Below, one piece after another: positions 26,744 through 37,117 of a DNA stretch of 64,000 nucleotides. The DNA comes from Pelagibius sp048268885 (GTDB lineage: Bacteria; Pseudomonadota; Alphaproteobacteria; Kiloniellales; Kiloniellaceae). Each line of letters opens with the position of its first letter. Position 1 is the stretch's first letter. The stretch is from NCBI GenBank assembly GCA_048268885.1, contig JBLWUP010000027.1, positions 1-64,000 on the forward strand, given 5' to 3'. Under the pieces are notes generated by a model. That model had not been told where the DNA came from. It saw only the letters and a program-made list of their open reading frames with translations, and searched no databases. Position numbers and translations under genes: made by a program.

Positions 26744-27190
26744 CTACACCTGCAGCTTCGCCAGCGCCGCGCGCAGACCGTCGGGGATCGGCACCGCCTT
26801 CATGCTGGTGCGTTCTACAAACACATGCACGAAGCTGCCCAGCGCCGCCGCCTCTTCGCGGCCCTGCTTGAACAGGCCGATCTCGTAGCGCACCGAACGG
26901 TTGCCGAGATGCGCGACGCGCAGGCCCGCCTCGACGTCTTCGGGGAAGGCGAAGGCCGCCTTATAGCTGCAGGTGCTCTCCGCGCAGATGCCGATCACCT
27001 GCCCTTCGTGGATGTCGAGCCCGCCTTCGCGGATCAGGTACTCGTTGATGACCGTGTCGAAGTAGGAGTAGTAGACGACGTTGTTCACGTGGCCGTAGAG
27101 GTCGTTGTCCATCCAGCGCGTCGGGATGGTGAGGAAGTGCGGGAAGCGGTCCCTGGTTTCAAGCACTGGTCTCTCGGGCGTGTCGGTCAT
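26744..27190 (-). CDS. Acyl-CoA thioesterase, 4HBT/YbgC-type hotdog fold
   Basis: A 148-residue hotdog-fold protein with the 4-hydroxybenzoyl-CoA thioesterase signature TRWMDNDLYGHVNNVVYYSYFD, in which the Asp at about residue 28 is catalytic. The central helix and sheet follow (GLRVAHLGNRSVRYEIGLF). Members hydrolyse acyl-CoA thioesters; the substrate here is unknown. The stop of the upstream hydrolase gene is two bases away, so they are cotranscribed. Confidence 0.88.
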   Translation of the reverse strand: MTDTPERPVLETRDRFPHFLTIPTRWMDNDLYGHVNNVVYYSYFDTVINEYLIREGGLDIHEGQVIGICAESTCSYKAAFAFPEDVEAGLRVAHLGNRSVRYEIGLFKQGREEAAALGSFVHVFVERTSMKAVPIPDGLRAALAKLQV

Positions 27191-27192
27191 GT

Positions 27193-27981
27193 TCAGAGAA
27201 TCGTCCTCAGCGCATCCAAGCTCTCGTCGGGCTTTTCCGCCAGCATCATGTGGCCGCAGGCCGGGATCACCACCTGCTGCGCGTTCAAGATCGCGGCGGC
27301 CAGTTTCGCCCCCGCGCGGGCGGGGGTCATCTTGTCTTCGCTGCCCATGATCACCACCGCCGGGCAGGCGACCTTGGCGGCGGCTTCCAGACCGTCGGCG
27401 TAGGCGTTGCAGGCGGCGAGGTCGGCCGAGAGCACACCCGGCTTCACCCGCTCCAAGAGGCGTTCGCCGCCGCCCATGAGCCAGGCGCCCGGCACCCTTG
27501 CGCCGCCGAGATGACCGGCCGGTCCGAAACCCCAGGAGGTCATGAGGTCGAAGGCGGCATGGTCGTTGGCTTCCGCCGCCGCCAGCAGGTCGGGATGCAC
27601 CGGCATCTTGGGTGCCGCGCCCATCAGCGCCAGCGCGCGCAGGCGGCCGCCGTGGCGCGCCGCCGCGTCGAGCGCGACCAGCGCACCCATGGAGTGGCCG
27701 ACCAGCGCCGCCTTGGCCGCGCCGATCTCGTCCAGCAGCTTCACCACCCAGTCGGCCATGGCGGCGATGGAGGTCAGCGCCGCACCTTCCGACTTGCCGT
27801 GGCCCGGCAGGTCGACGGCCAGCACCGCACAGTCGTGGTGCGCGAAGTAGCGCGCCGGCAAAGCCCAGACCGTGTGGTCCAGGCCGGCGCCGTGCAGGAA
27901 AACGACGAGGGGAAGGTCGGGATCGAAGGCGCGCCCGCCGGTGCCGGCATGGACGCGCTGTCCCGCAACGGTCAGCTCCAT
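27193..27981 (-). CDS. Alpha/beta hydrolase
   Basis: A 262-residue alpha/beta-hydrolase. The oxyanion region is VVFLHGAGLDHTVW, the nucleophile elbow GHSMGALVALDAA (Ser about 103), the acid in VIMGSEDKMTP and the histidine in PACGHMMLAEKP. This completes the Ser-Asp-His triad. The protein is close to the haloperoxidase/esterase branch; the substrate is unknown. It lies between the sulfhydrylase and thioesterase genes on one strand with almost no gaps. Confidence 0.9.
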   Translation of the reverse strand: MELTVAGQRVHAGTGGRAFDPDLPLVVFLHGAGLDHTVWALPARYFAHHDCAVLAVDLPGHGKSEGAALTSIAAMADWVVKLLDEIGAAKAALVGHSMGALVALDAAARHGGRLRALALMGAAPKMPVHPDLLAAAEANDHAAFDLMTSWGFGPAGHLGGARVPGAWLMGGGERLLERVKPGVLSADLAACNAYADGLEAAAKVACPAVVIMGSEDKMTPARAGAKLAAAILNAQQVVIPACGHMMLAEKPDESLDALRTIL

Positions 27982-27989
27982 TCTAAAAC

Positions 27990-29285
27990 TCAGTCCTTCT
28001 GGGAGGCGCGCAGGGCCTGGCGCAGATCGGCGATGATGTCGTCGGCGTCTTCCAGGCCGACCGAGAGGCGGATCATGTCCTCGCCCACCCCGGCCCGCTT
28101 CAGTTCCTCCGCCGTCATCTGCTGATGCGTTGTGCTGGCCGGATGGATCACCAGGGTCTTGGCGTCGCCCACGTTGGCGAGGTGCGAGGAAAGCTGGCAG
28201 GCCTCGATGAACCTGGCGCCCGCCGCGCGCCCGCCCTTCACGCCGAAGGACACGATGGAGCCGCAGCCCTTGGGCATGAGCTTTTGCCCCAGCGCGTGGT
28301 CGGGGTGGTCGGGCAGGTCCGGGTGCAGCACCCAGGAGACCGCGTCCTCACCCTGCAGCGCCTCCAGCACCTTGTGGGTGTTGGACATGTGGCGCTCCAT
28401 GCGCAGCGGCAGGGTCTCGATGCCCTGCAGGATATAGAAGGCGTTCTGCGGCGCCATGGTGGCGCCGAAGTCGCGCAGGCCTTCGGCGCGGGCGCGCATG
28501 GCGAAGGCCTGCGGGCCGAACTCCTCGGCGAAGTCGATGCCGTGGTAGCCGGCGTAGGGCTCGGTCAGGGTGTCGAACTTGCCGCTCTCCTCCCAGTCGA
28601 AGCGGCCGCCGTCGACCAGCAGGCCGCCCAGCGCCAGGCCGTGCCCGCCCAGCCACTTGGTCGCCGAGTGCATGACGAGGTCGGCGCCCAGTTCGATCGG
28701 CCGGCAGAGGTAGGGCGTGGCGAAGGTGCTGTCGAGCATCAGCGGCAGCCCCGCCTTGTGCGCCACCTCGGCCACCGCGGGGATGTCCAGCACCTCCAGC
28801 CCCGGATTGCCGAGGCCCTCGGCGAAGACCAGGCGCGTCTCCGGGCGGATGGCGTCGCGGAAGGCGGCGACGTCGCGCGGGTTCACGAAGGTCGTGGTGA
28901 TGCCGAAGCGGGGCAGCGTATGGGTGAAGAGATTGATCGAGCCGCCGTAAAGCGACGAGGAGGCGACGATATGCCCGCCCTGGCCCATCAGGGTGACGAT
29001 GGCGAGGTGCAGGGCGGCGTGGCCGGAAGCCGTGGCGATGCCGGCGACGCCCAGTTCCAGCGCCGCGATGCGCTCCTCCAGAACCGCCGTCGTGGGGTTG
29101 GAGATGCGCGAATAGATGTGCCCGGCGCGTTCCAGGTTGAACAGGGCCGCCGCCTGGTCGGTGTCGCGGAAGACGTAGGACGTCGTCTGGTAGATCGGCA
29201 CGGCCCGCGCGCCGGTCGCCGGGTCGGGCTGCTGGCCCGCGTGCAGCGACAGGGTGTCGAATTTCAGGAATTTGGGATCCGCCAC
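27990..29285 (-). CDS. O-acetylhomoserine sulfhydrylase (PLP-dependent)
   Basis: A 431-residue Cys/Met-metabolism PLP enzyme that makes homocysteine from O-acetylhomoserine and sulfide. Signatures are LSLHAGQQPDPATGARAVPI, YSRISNPTTAVLEERIAALE, the PLP-lysine block MHSATKWLGGHGLALGG (Lys about 207) and HPASTTHQQMTAEE. The start is GTG at 29285, preceded at good spacing by AAAGGGAGG; the frame upstream has no Met typical of the family. The long leader upstream is of unknown regulation. Confidence 0.92.
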   Translation of the reverse strand: MADPKFLKFDTLSLHAGQQPDPATGARAVPIYQTTSYVFRDTDQAAALFNLERAGHIYSRISNPTTAVLEERIAALELGVAGIATASGHAALHLAIVTLMGQGGHIVASSSLYGGSINLFTHTLPRFGITTTFVNPRDVAAFRDAIRPETRLVFAEGLGNPGLEVLDIPAVAEVAHKAGLPLMLDSTFATPYLCRPIELGADLVMHSATKWLGGHGLALGGLLVDGGRFDWEESGKFDTLTEPYAGYHGIDFAEEFGPQAFAMRARAEGLRDFGATMAPQNAFYILQGIETLPLRMERHMSNTHKVLEALQGEDAVSWVLHPDLPDHPDHALGQKLMPKGCGSIVSFGVKGGRAAGARFIEACQLSSHLANVGDAKTLVIHPASTTHQQMTAEELKRAGVGEDMIRLSVGLEDADDIIADLRQALRASQKD

Positions 29286-29442
29286 GCTACCTCCCTTTAG
29301 GCGCCTTCTCGAGGGATCGATTGCCGGCAGCTTACACAAAGCCAGGCCGCAAACCACGCCCCAAACCGGCCTCTTCACAGCCGCATCTCGAGCCTGGACA
29401 GCTAAACCTGCGCGACAGCGCAAATAACCGCATGGCGCTTTA

Positions 29443-29461
29443 TTTTAGAAATGATCTAAAA
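29443..29461. promoter_or_regulatory. ICE/Irr-like palindrome
   Basis: TTTTAGA and TCTAAAA flank five bases in perfect symmetry. The inner 17 bases match the rhizobial iron control element TTTAGAA-N3-TTCTAAA with one mismatch. It lies about 160 bases upstream of the sulfhydrylase start. Binding by Irr or another Fur-family protein is inferred. Confidence 0.4.
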
Positions 29462-29507
29462 AAGGGAGAAGTAAGGACGGGGCGCAAGAAAAAGGACCCC
29501 AGAATTG

Positions 29508-29549
29508 AAGGAGGGCCTTCGATCCGTAAGGATCGTGGCCCCTCCCCTT
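29508..29549. other. Long stable hairpin of unknown role
   Basis: The arms AAGGAGGGCC and GGCCCCTCCCCTT enclose a 6-bp helix CGATCC / GGATCG with a GTAA loop, giving about 15 paired positions. It could be a leader structure of the leftward sulfhydrylase transcript or a barrier between transcripts. Confidence 0.5.
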
Positions 29550-29734
29550 GTTTAAGTCCTGCCCTGTCAACTTGCCTGGACCGAACAGTAGCAGCGTCCC
29601 TCCACCGGTCAAGTGGAGAATCGTTAATACCAGGCGAAGTGCCTAAGAACGTTGGATTCTCTGGCGTCATACGGGCTTGGCACGCGTTTCGCGACCGCCG
29701 CCGCAGGCGCGACAAAGGGCCGCAAGCCCCGATC

Positions 29735-29743
29735 TGTGGATAA
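29735..29743 (-). promoter_or_regulatory. Perfect DnaA box
   Basis: The reverse strand reads TTATCCACA, the strong DnaA-box consensus. A one-mismatch copy (TTAGACACA) lies at 29870-29878. A cluster large enough for an origin is not visible. Confidence 0.4.
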
Positions 29744-29758
29744 GTCTGGGGACAAAAG

Positions 29759-29784
29759 AAAAAACCGCCGGGCGAACCCGGCGG
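29759..29784 (-). terminator. Intrinsic terminator, leftward
   Basis: An 8-bp perfect stem CCGCCGGG / CCCGGCGG with a four-base loop, followed on the reverse strand by six T. No protein gene ends here on that strand; it would close the candidate small RNA. Confidence 0.85.
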
Positions 29785-29936
29785 CAAGTTTAACAGGGAG
29801 GCGTTACAAGGAACGGATAAACATCCGAAAGACGGTCGGGAGGACCCGGGGAGGGCTCGCCGAGCCGTCTGTGTCTAAAATTAGTCCTAAACTCCTAAAA
29901 AATGGTTAACAAAAATCTTAATACAGCTTTTAGCAG
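29759..29936 (-). ncRNA. Candidate small regulatory RNA
   Basis: On the reverse strand a TATAAT (29948 to 29943) stands at promoter distance from a predicted start near 29936, and a strong terminator lies 150-180 bases on. Between them there is no open frame of note. The RNA would contain a hairpin GGCTC-GGC-GAGCC and C/U-rich segments with CCTCCC, typical of anti-ribosome-site loops in alphaproteobacterial small RNAs. The -35 hexamer is weak. The call is a hypothesis from promoter, terminator and loops. Confidence 0.38.
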
Positions 29937-30266
29937 CAAAAAATTATAAGCCCTTGTTTTCAATGATGCATTGGGAGTCCTGAGATTCCCAACGCGTTCC
30001 GGGAGCTGCAAATCGCTCCGCAAAAGGGGCCCAAAGGTTAACTCTCGCAGAACTTCGCCGAATAGCTGCCTTGCCGATTCGGACAGTCTTGCGCGCTTGA
30101 ACCGGCGCCGCCCCAGGCGCGAAAATAGCGGCCTGCTCTTGCGCACTGTCATATCGTCCCCGGCAACGGCGGAAGGACCCTGCCTCGAATCTCTGACCGC
30201 CACCGCACAAGGCAAACCGGGCCGCCGTGACACGACGGCATTCCCTCCCAACAGACGAGCAAGCCT

Positions 30267-31718
30267 TTGGTCGATATTGACATCACGCCGGTCGCCCGCG
30301 TCCTGGGTCTGATGATCTGCGCCCTTGCCGGCCTGATGCTGATTCCCGCTGCCGTCGACGGCGCCTTCGACAACCCCGACTGGACGGCCTTCGTCGAATC
30401 GGCGGCCGTCACCGGCTTCATCGGCGGCGCCGTCGTCCTGGCGACGCAGCACGGCGGCGCCTTCGAACTCAGCCTGCGTCAGGCCTTTCTGCTGACCGTC
30501 GCCAGCTGGCTGACGCTCACCGCCTTCTCCGCCCTGCCGTTCCTCGGCCTCGGCCTCGACTACACCGACGCCTTCTTCGAAGCGATCTCCGGGATCACCA
30601 CGACCGGCTCGACGGTGATCACCGGGCTCGACGGCCTGCCGCCGGGCATCCTGCTGTGGCGTTCCCTGCTGCAATGGATCGGCGGCCTCGGCATCATCGT
30701 CATGGCCATCGTCATCCTGCCCTTCCTGCGGGTCGGCGGCATGCAGCTGTTCTATACCGAGAGTTCCGAACGCTCGGAGAAGGTCGTGCCCAGCGCCTTC
30801 CATCTCTCGGCCTGGATCGTGACCATCTATGTCGTGCTGACCGCCGCCTGCGCCATGCTGTACGGCGCGGAAGAGATGTCGGCCTTCGACGCCGTGAACC
30901 ATGCCATGGCGACGCTGTCGACCGGCGGCTACTCGACCCACGACGCCTCCTTCGCCTATTTCCGGAATCCGGCGACCCAGTGGACCGGTACGGTGTTCAT
31001 GCTGGCCGGCGCGCTGCCCTTCGTCGCCTATATCCGCTTCGTGAAAGGCGAGCGCCGCGCCTTCTGGCGCGACCCCCAGATTCTCGGGCTGCTGCGCTTT
31101 CTCGCGCTCACCGTTCTCGCCATGGCCATCTGGCTCTGGGCGACGCGGGACATCGCCTTCCTCGACGCCCTGCGCCTCACCGCCTTCAACATCACCTCGG
31201 TGGTGACCACGACCGGCTTTGCCAGCACCGACTACGGCGCCTGGGGGTCTCTGGCCGTGGTTGCCTTTCTGATCTTCACCTTCGTGGGCGGCTGCACCGG
31301 CTCCACCTCCGGCGCCATCAAGATCTACCGGCACCAGGTGCTGTGGATCACCGTGCGCAGCCAACTGCTGCGCCTGGTCAGCCCGCGGCGCGTGGTGCTG
31401 CTGCGCTACGGCGGCCGCACCGTTCCCCCGGACGTGCCCGCCTCGGTGCTGGCCTTCATCGCCGTCTTCATGGCGACGGTGGCCATCTTCACCGTCGCGC
31501 TGGCCGGCATGGGCCTGGACCTGCAGACCGCCCTCTCGGCCAGCGCCACCGCCATCACCAACGTCGGCCCGGGGCTCGGCCCCATCGTCGGGCCCGCCGG
31601 CAACTTCGCCGCACTGCCCGACGCCGCCAAGTGGATCCTTTCCGTCGCCATGCTGCTCGGGCGCCTGGAGATCTTCAGCGTGCTGATCCTCTTCGACCCC
31701 CAGTTCTGGCGTCCCTGA
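30267..31718 (+). CDS. trkH: TrkH-type potassium uptake channel subunit
   Basis: A 483-residue membrane protein with repeated M1-P-M2 units. Filter-like blocks are SGITTTGSTVITGLD (about 111-125), ATLSTGGYSTHDAS (about 215-228), TSVVTTTGFASTDYG and a fourth in NVGPGLGPIVG. The core is SLLQWIGGLGIIVMAIVILP. It needs the peripheral TrkA ring, which is not in the window. The start is TTG at 30267; an in-frame stop at 30228 leaves no better start. The gene next downstream starts seven bases after its stop. Confidence 0.92.
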   Translation: MVDIDITPVARVLGLMICALAGLMLIPAAVDGAFDNPDWTAFVESAAVTGFIGGAVVLATQHGGAFELSLRQAFLLTVASWLTLTAFSALPFLGLGLDYTDAFFEAISGITTTGSTVITGLDGLPPGILLWRSLLQWIGGLGIIVMAIVILPFLRVGGMQLFYTESSERSEKVVPSAFHLSAWIVTIYVVLTAACAMLYGAEEMSAFDAVNHAMATLSTGGYSTHDASFAYFRNPATQWTGTVFMLAGALPFVAYIRFVKGERRAFWRDPQILGLLRFLALTVLAMAIWLWATRDIAFLDALRLTAFNITSVVTTTGFASTDYGAWGSLAVVAFLIFTFVGGCTGSTSGAIKIYRHQVLWITVRSQLLRLVSPRRVVLLRYGGRTVPPDVPASVLAFIAVFMATVAIFTVALAGMGLDLQTALSASATAITNVGPGLGPIVGPAGNFAALPDAAKWILSVAMLLGRLEIFSVLILFDPQFWRP

Positions 31719-31725
31719 GCCGCCC

Positions 31726-32949
31726 ATGACGGCGACCGGCGTCCTCCTCGTCCTGGCGGTACTGCTGCTCGCCGGACTGTTCTTCAATCCCCGCCTGGTC
31801 CGCTGGCACTACTGGCAGGCGACGGTGACGCCGCTGGCCTCGATCATCGGCTCGGGCTTCCTCGTCGCCGGACCGATCCTGGCCCATGCCGCGGGCATCC
31901 GGGCGTGGCTCGCCATGCTCGGGCTCTGCGCGGTGGCCTACCTCTTCGGGGCCACCCTGCGCTACAACATCATCCACGTGGAACCGCACATCTCCGGCGG
32001 CAAGCGCGCCCAGGCGCCGGCCTTCACCCGGGGCGTGGAGAGGGCCTCCGAGTTGGCGCTGTCCCTCGCCTACTTCATCTCCGTCGCCTACTACCTGAAT
32101 CTTTTCGCCGCCTTCGGCCTGCGCATCGACGGCATCGTCGATCCCTTCTGGATTCGCCTTGCGGCGAGCGTCACCATCGCCGCGGTGGGCACGGTCGGCG
32201 CCCTCGGCGGCCTTTCCGGCCTCGAGCGGCTGGAGATCGTCGCCGTGGGCCTGAAGCTCAGCCTGATCGGCGGCCTCTTCACCGCTCTGGCGGCGGCCAA
32301 CTTCGGCGCCTTCAGCGACGGCAGCTTCACCTTGCCGGAAATCGCGCACGAGCACGGCTATCAGGAATTCACCAGCCTGCTGGGGCTGGTGATCCTGGTG
32401 CAGGGCTTCGAGACCTCGCGCTATCTCGGCAGCAAGTACGATGCGGGGGTGCGTGTCCGCAGCATGCGCTGGGCGCAGTGGATCGCGACCGCCATCTATC
32501 TGACCTTCATCCTGCTCATCACGCCCTATTTCACCGACCGCCTGCCGACCGAGGGCGGCGAGACCGCGATCATCGATATGCTGAAGCCGGTCAGCGCCGC
32601 CGTCGCGCCGGTCATCGTCATCGCGGCGCTGGCCTCGCAGCTTTCCGCGGCGGTCGCCGACATGAACGGCGCCGGGGGGCTGCTGATGGAGATCACCGGA
32701 CGGCGCCTGCAGGTGAAGCTGAGCAATCTCATCACCGCCGGGGTTGCCATCGCCATCACCTGGTCCGCCAACATCTACGAGATCATCGCCTACGCCTCGA
32801 AGGCCTTCGTCGCCTACTATGCCCTGCAGGCCGCCCAGGCCGCGGCCACGGCCTGGCGCAATGGGAACTACGTCCGGGCGGCACTGTTCCTGGCCGCCAC
32901 GGTCATCGCCCTGGCCATCATCCTTCTCGCCACGCCGGTCAAAGTCTGA
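31726..32949 (+). CDS. Polytopic membrane protein, APC-like transporter
   Basis: A 407-residue protein with 11-12 predicted TM helices, for example GVLLVLAVLLLAGLFF at the start and AALFLAATVIALAIILLAT at the end. LASIIGSGFLVAGPIL in TM2 resembles the unwound helix of the APC/LeuT fold, with GSGF. No close family is recognised. It lies seven bases after trkH, so the two are likely coexpressed; a role with cation or amino-acid transport is inferred only from that. Confidence 0.7.
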   Translation: MTATGVLLVLAVLLLAGLFFNPRLVRWHYWQATVTPLASIIGSGFLVAGPILAHAAGIRAWLAMLGLCAVAYLFGATLRYNIIHVEPHISGGKRAQAPAFTRGVERASELALSLAYFISVAYYLNLFAAFGLRIDGIVDPFWIRLAASVTIAAVGTVGALGGLSGLERLEIVAVGLKLSLIGGLFTALAAANFGAFSDGSFTLPEIAHEHGYQEFTSLLGLVILVQGFETSRYLGSKYDAGVRVRSMRWAQWIATAIYLTFILLITPYFTDRLPTEGGETAIIDMLKPVSAAVAPVIVIAALASQLSAAVADMNGAGGLLMEITGRRLQVKLSNLITAGVAIAITWSANIYEIIAYASKAFVAYYALQAAQAAATAWRNGNYVRAALFLAATVIALAIILLATPVKV

Positions 32950-33087
32950 GGCGGACGCCCCGCCGCCGGAGCGGCCATCATGGCAAAACCGGCGCCGCGC
33001 CCTAGATCTATGGCACGACCCGTCAAATCAGGGGTGCCAAGGCACGCCCGCAAGGGGTTAAGCTGCAGTCAACCAAGGAGGCGTGTG

Positions 33088-33468
33088 ATGATCACCAGGC
33101 GTGAGTTCCTGGCCGCCGGCACGGCGGTCGCCTTGATGAGCTTCATCGGGGCCCCTGCCGCCCTGGCCCACCACGGCTGGCGCTGGACCGAGGACGGCAA
33201 CTTCGAGCTGACCGGCATCATCAAGACCGTACAGCTCGGCAATCCGCACGGCGTGCTGACCGTCGACGCCGAGGGCGAGGTCTGGACCGTGGAGGTCGGC
33301 CAGCCCTGGCGCAACGAACGCGCGGGCCTGAAGGACGAGATGCTGTCGGAGGGCCGCGAGGTGACGATCTCCGGGGCGCGCTCGGCCGATCCGGCGGAAA
33401 AGAAGATGAAGGCGGAACGCGTCATCATCGACGACGCGCTCTACAACCTCTACCCCGACCGCGAGTGA
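33088..33468 (+). CDS. Tat-exported DUF6152-like protein
   Basis: A 126-residue product starting MITRREFLAAGTAVALMSF, with a twin-arginine motif (TRREFLAAG) and a hydrophobic core ending APAALAHH, so export by Tat is expected. The mature part begins HHGWRWTEDGNFELTG and has an OB-like pattern (VQLGNPHGVLTVDAEGEVWTVEVGQPW, split by loops). This matches DUF6152 proteins. The start follows AAGGAG by seven bases. It overlaps the next gene by four bases. Confidence 0.82.
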   Translation: MITRREFLAAGTAVALMSFIGAPAALAHHGWRWTEDGNFELTGIIKTVQLGNPHGVLTVDAEGEVWTVEVGQPWRNERAGLKDEMLSEGREVTISGARSADPAEKKMKAERVIIDDALYNLYPDRE

Positions 33469-33980
33469 GTGATCTCGGCCAGGTCGCCGGAACCCTGAAC
33501 GAGGCGCTGACGGCCTTGCAGACTCTGGGGCCGGTGGCGGCGCTGCGCGCCTCCCGCTGGGTTTATCCTCTGGTCAACGCCGCGCACATCACCGGCCTCG
33601 CCCTGCTGTTCGGCGCCATCCTGCCGCTCGACCTGCGTCTGCTCGGCGCCTGGCGCGAGGTGCCGCTGGCCCCCCTGGCGCGGGTGCTGGTGCCGGTCGC
33701 CATCGCCGGCCTCGTCCTGGCGGCCGTGGCGGGCCTGCTGCTGTTCTCGGTCGGGGCGGTGAAATACGCCGCCCTGCCGCTGTTCTGGGTGAAACTGGTT
33801 CTGATTGCCGCCGCGGTGACCAACGCCCTGCTGCTGCGCCGCGCGCCCGAGTGGACCCTGGCCCAGATCCCCGAACTGACGGCCGACCCGGCGGCGCGCC
33901 TCAAGATGGCCGGCCTGCTGTCCCTGGGCCTCTGGCTGGCGGTCATCCTCTGCGGGCGTTTTCTCGCTTACCTGGCCTGA
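33465..33980 (+). CDS. Small polytopic membrane protein (DUF2214/DUF6644-like)
   Basis: A 171-residue protein with four TM helices (VYPLVNAAHITGLALLFGA, VLVPVAIAGLVLAAVAGLLL, FWVKLVLIAAAVTNALLL, MAGLLSLGLWLAVILCGRFL). The His in the first helix (AAHITG) could be a haem or metal ligand, an inference. The start GTG at 33465 overlaps the stop of the Tat substrate gene (GTGA), so the two are translationally coupled. Confidence 0.82.
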   Translation: MSDLGQVAGTLNEALTALQTLGPVAALRASRWVYPLVNAAHITGLALLFGAILPLDLRLLGAWREVPLAPLARVLVPVAIAGLVLAAVAGLLLFSVGAVKYAALPLFWVKLVLIAAAVTNALLLRRAPEWTLAQIPELTADPAARLKMAGLLSLGLWLAVILCGRFLAYLA

Positions 33981-33994
33981 CGGCCTTCCCCCCA

Positions 33995-34036
33995 GATCGG
34001 ATTCACAGGATCGGATTCGCAGGATCGGGTTCAGCC
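33995..34036 (+). repeat. Three tandem 14-base units
   Basis: GATCGGATTCACAG, GATCGGATTCGCAG and GATCGGGTTCAGCC are consecutive at 33995, 34009 and 34023. They lie downstream of the membrane gene, in the 283-base gap before the peroxiredoxin gene. Apart from this repeat and the palindrome at 34176, I see no structure in that gap. Confidence 0.85.
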
Positions 34037-34175
34037 TTGGGGGGTCGCCTACGGCGCTTCCAGCCGGCCCTGATCTGCTCCAGCCGGTCCCGGGCCCTGC
34101 AAAACCCTGGGTTTACGGGCTTTTCCACAGAAATCGCCGTTCCACCCCTTGATTTTGCACTGCAGCATATTATAC

Positions 34176-34188
34176 TGGAATAATTCCA
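34176..34188. promoter_or_regulatory. Palindrome TGGAATAATTCCA in the peroxiredoxin promoter
   Basis: A perfect 13-base palindrome about 76 bases upstream of the peroxiredoxin start. A near copy (TTGAATAATTCTA, 37208-37220) lies in front of katG. The shared core GAATAATTC resembles iron-control or peroxide-response operators. Regulatory use is inferred. Confidence 0.55.
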
Positions 34189-34263
34189 ATTCACAGAGAA
34201 AAGCGCCCGGGACCAACAGCCTGGACCCGCGCACATCCTGTTCGCCGCTGCGAGGAGATTTTT

Positions 34264-34818
34264 ATGATTGGCCGAAAGCTTCCCAACGTGACCTTCCGTA
34301 CCCGTGTCCGCGACGAGTCGATCGAGGGCCCGAATCCCTTCAAGTGGGAGAACAAGACCACCGACGACTACTTCAAGGGCAAGAAGGTCGTCCTCTTCTC
34401 CCTGCCCGGCGCCTTCACGCCGACCTGCTCCACCTACCAGCTGCCCGACTTCGACAAGATGTCCGAAGAGTTCCGGGCCAAGGGCATCGACGAGATCTAC
34501 TGCCTCTCCGTCAACGACGCCTTCGTGATGAACGCCTGGGGCAAGCAGCAGGGCCTGAAGAACATCAAGCTCATCCCCGACGGCTCGGCCGAGTTCACCC
34601 GCAAGATGGGCATGCTGGTCTGCAAGGATAACCTGGGCTTCGGCATGCGCTCCTGGCGCTACGCCGCCGTGATCGACGACGGCGTGGTGAAGGCCTGGTT
34701 CGAGGAGCCCGGCTTCTCCGACAACTGCGAAACCGACCCCTACGGCGAGTCCTCGCCGCAGAACGTCTACGAGAAGCTCACCGAAGAGGTTCTCGGCGAG
34801 AAGGTCGAAGCCGCCTAA
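34264..34818 (+). CDS. Peroxiredoxin (Prx5-type)
   Basis: Thiol peroxidase reducing H2O2 and organic peroxides. The 184-residue protein has the peroxidatic site SLPGAFTPTCSTYQLP with Cys55. Further cysteines, in GMLVCKDNLGFG and SDNCETDP, may resolve the sulfenic acid. It follows a clear ribosome site (GAGGAG). It sits next to katG-oxyR with a shared promoter motif, and so belongs to the same stress group. Confidence 0.94.
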   Translation: MIGRKLPNVTFRTRVRDESIEGPNPFKWENKTTDDYFKGKKVVLFSLPGAFTPTCSTYQLPDFDKMSEEFRAKGIDEIYCLSVNDAFVMNAWGKQQGLKNIKLIPDGSAEFTRKMGMLVCKDNLGFGMRSWRYAAVIDDGVVKAWFEEPGFSDNCETDPYGESSPQNVYEKLTEEVLGEKVEAA

Positions 34819-34842
34819 GCGACTTCGCTTCAGCGTAAATGC

Positions 34843-34874
34843 AAAACGGCCCGCCTTTCGGCGGGCCGTTTTTC
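34843..34874 (+). terminator. Intrinsic terminator between peroxiredoxin and katG
   Basis: Stem AAACGGCCCGCC / GGCGGGCCGTTT with a short TTTC loop and a T-rich tail. A run of A on the other side lets it serve both convergent genes. Confidence 0.9.
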
Positions 34875-34951
34875 TTTTACCGGTTCTGTTACCGGGCCGG
34901 CGTTCGGGCGCAGCCGCTATCCGGCGACGCCCGAACATCGTTTCGGCGCGG

Positions 34952-37117
<2,166 letters not shown>

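Larger units (their letters stand above)
29286..30266. other. Long AT-richer intergenic region with several signals
   Basis: A 981-base gap between divergent genes (sulfhydrylase leftward, trkH rightward), distinctly AT-richer than the rest. It holds an ICE-like palindrome (29443-29461), a long hairpin (29508-29549), a perfect DnaA box (29735-29743), a terminator and candidate small RNA (29759-29936), and GTTAAC/TTAA-rich DNA. No convincing protein gene is seen. Confidence 0.6.

Noticed and set aside
29286..29460. SAM-II or related riboswitch before the sulfhydrylase gene
   Set aside because: CCTAAAGGGAGG at the start resembles the SAM-II 3' part, but the pairing stem and conserved loop do not appear at the right distance.
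29905..29926. CtrA box in the candidate small RNA
   Set aside because: The two TTAA are eight bases apart, so it does not match; only a half-site GTTAACCAT remains.
29944..30210. Leftward 88-residue open frame before trkH
   Set aside because: No ribosome site, Arg/Ala-rich composition and no recognisable motif; it overlaps the probable sRNA promoter.
29286..30266. Chromosomal replication origin
   Set aside because: Only one perfect DnaA box and one near copy; no usual origin genes (parAB, hemE, gidA, dnaA) nearby.
34121..34129. TTTTCCACA DnaA-box match near the peroxiredoxin gene
   Set aside because: Isolated single match in a promoter; expected by chance in 64 kb.
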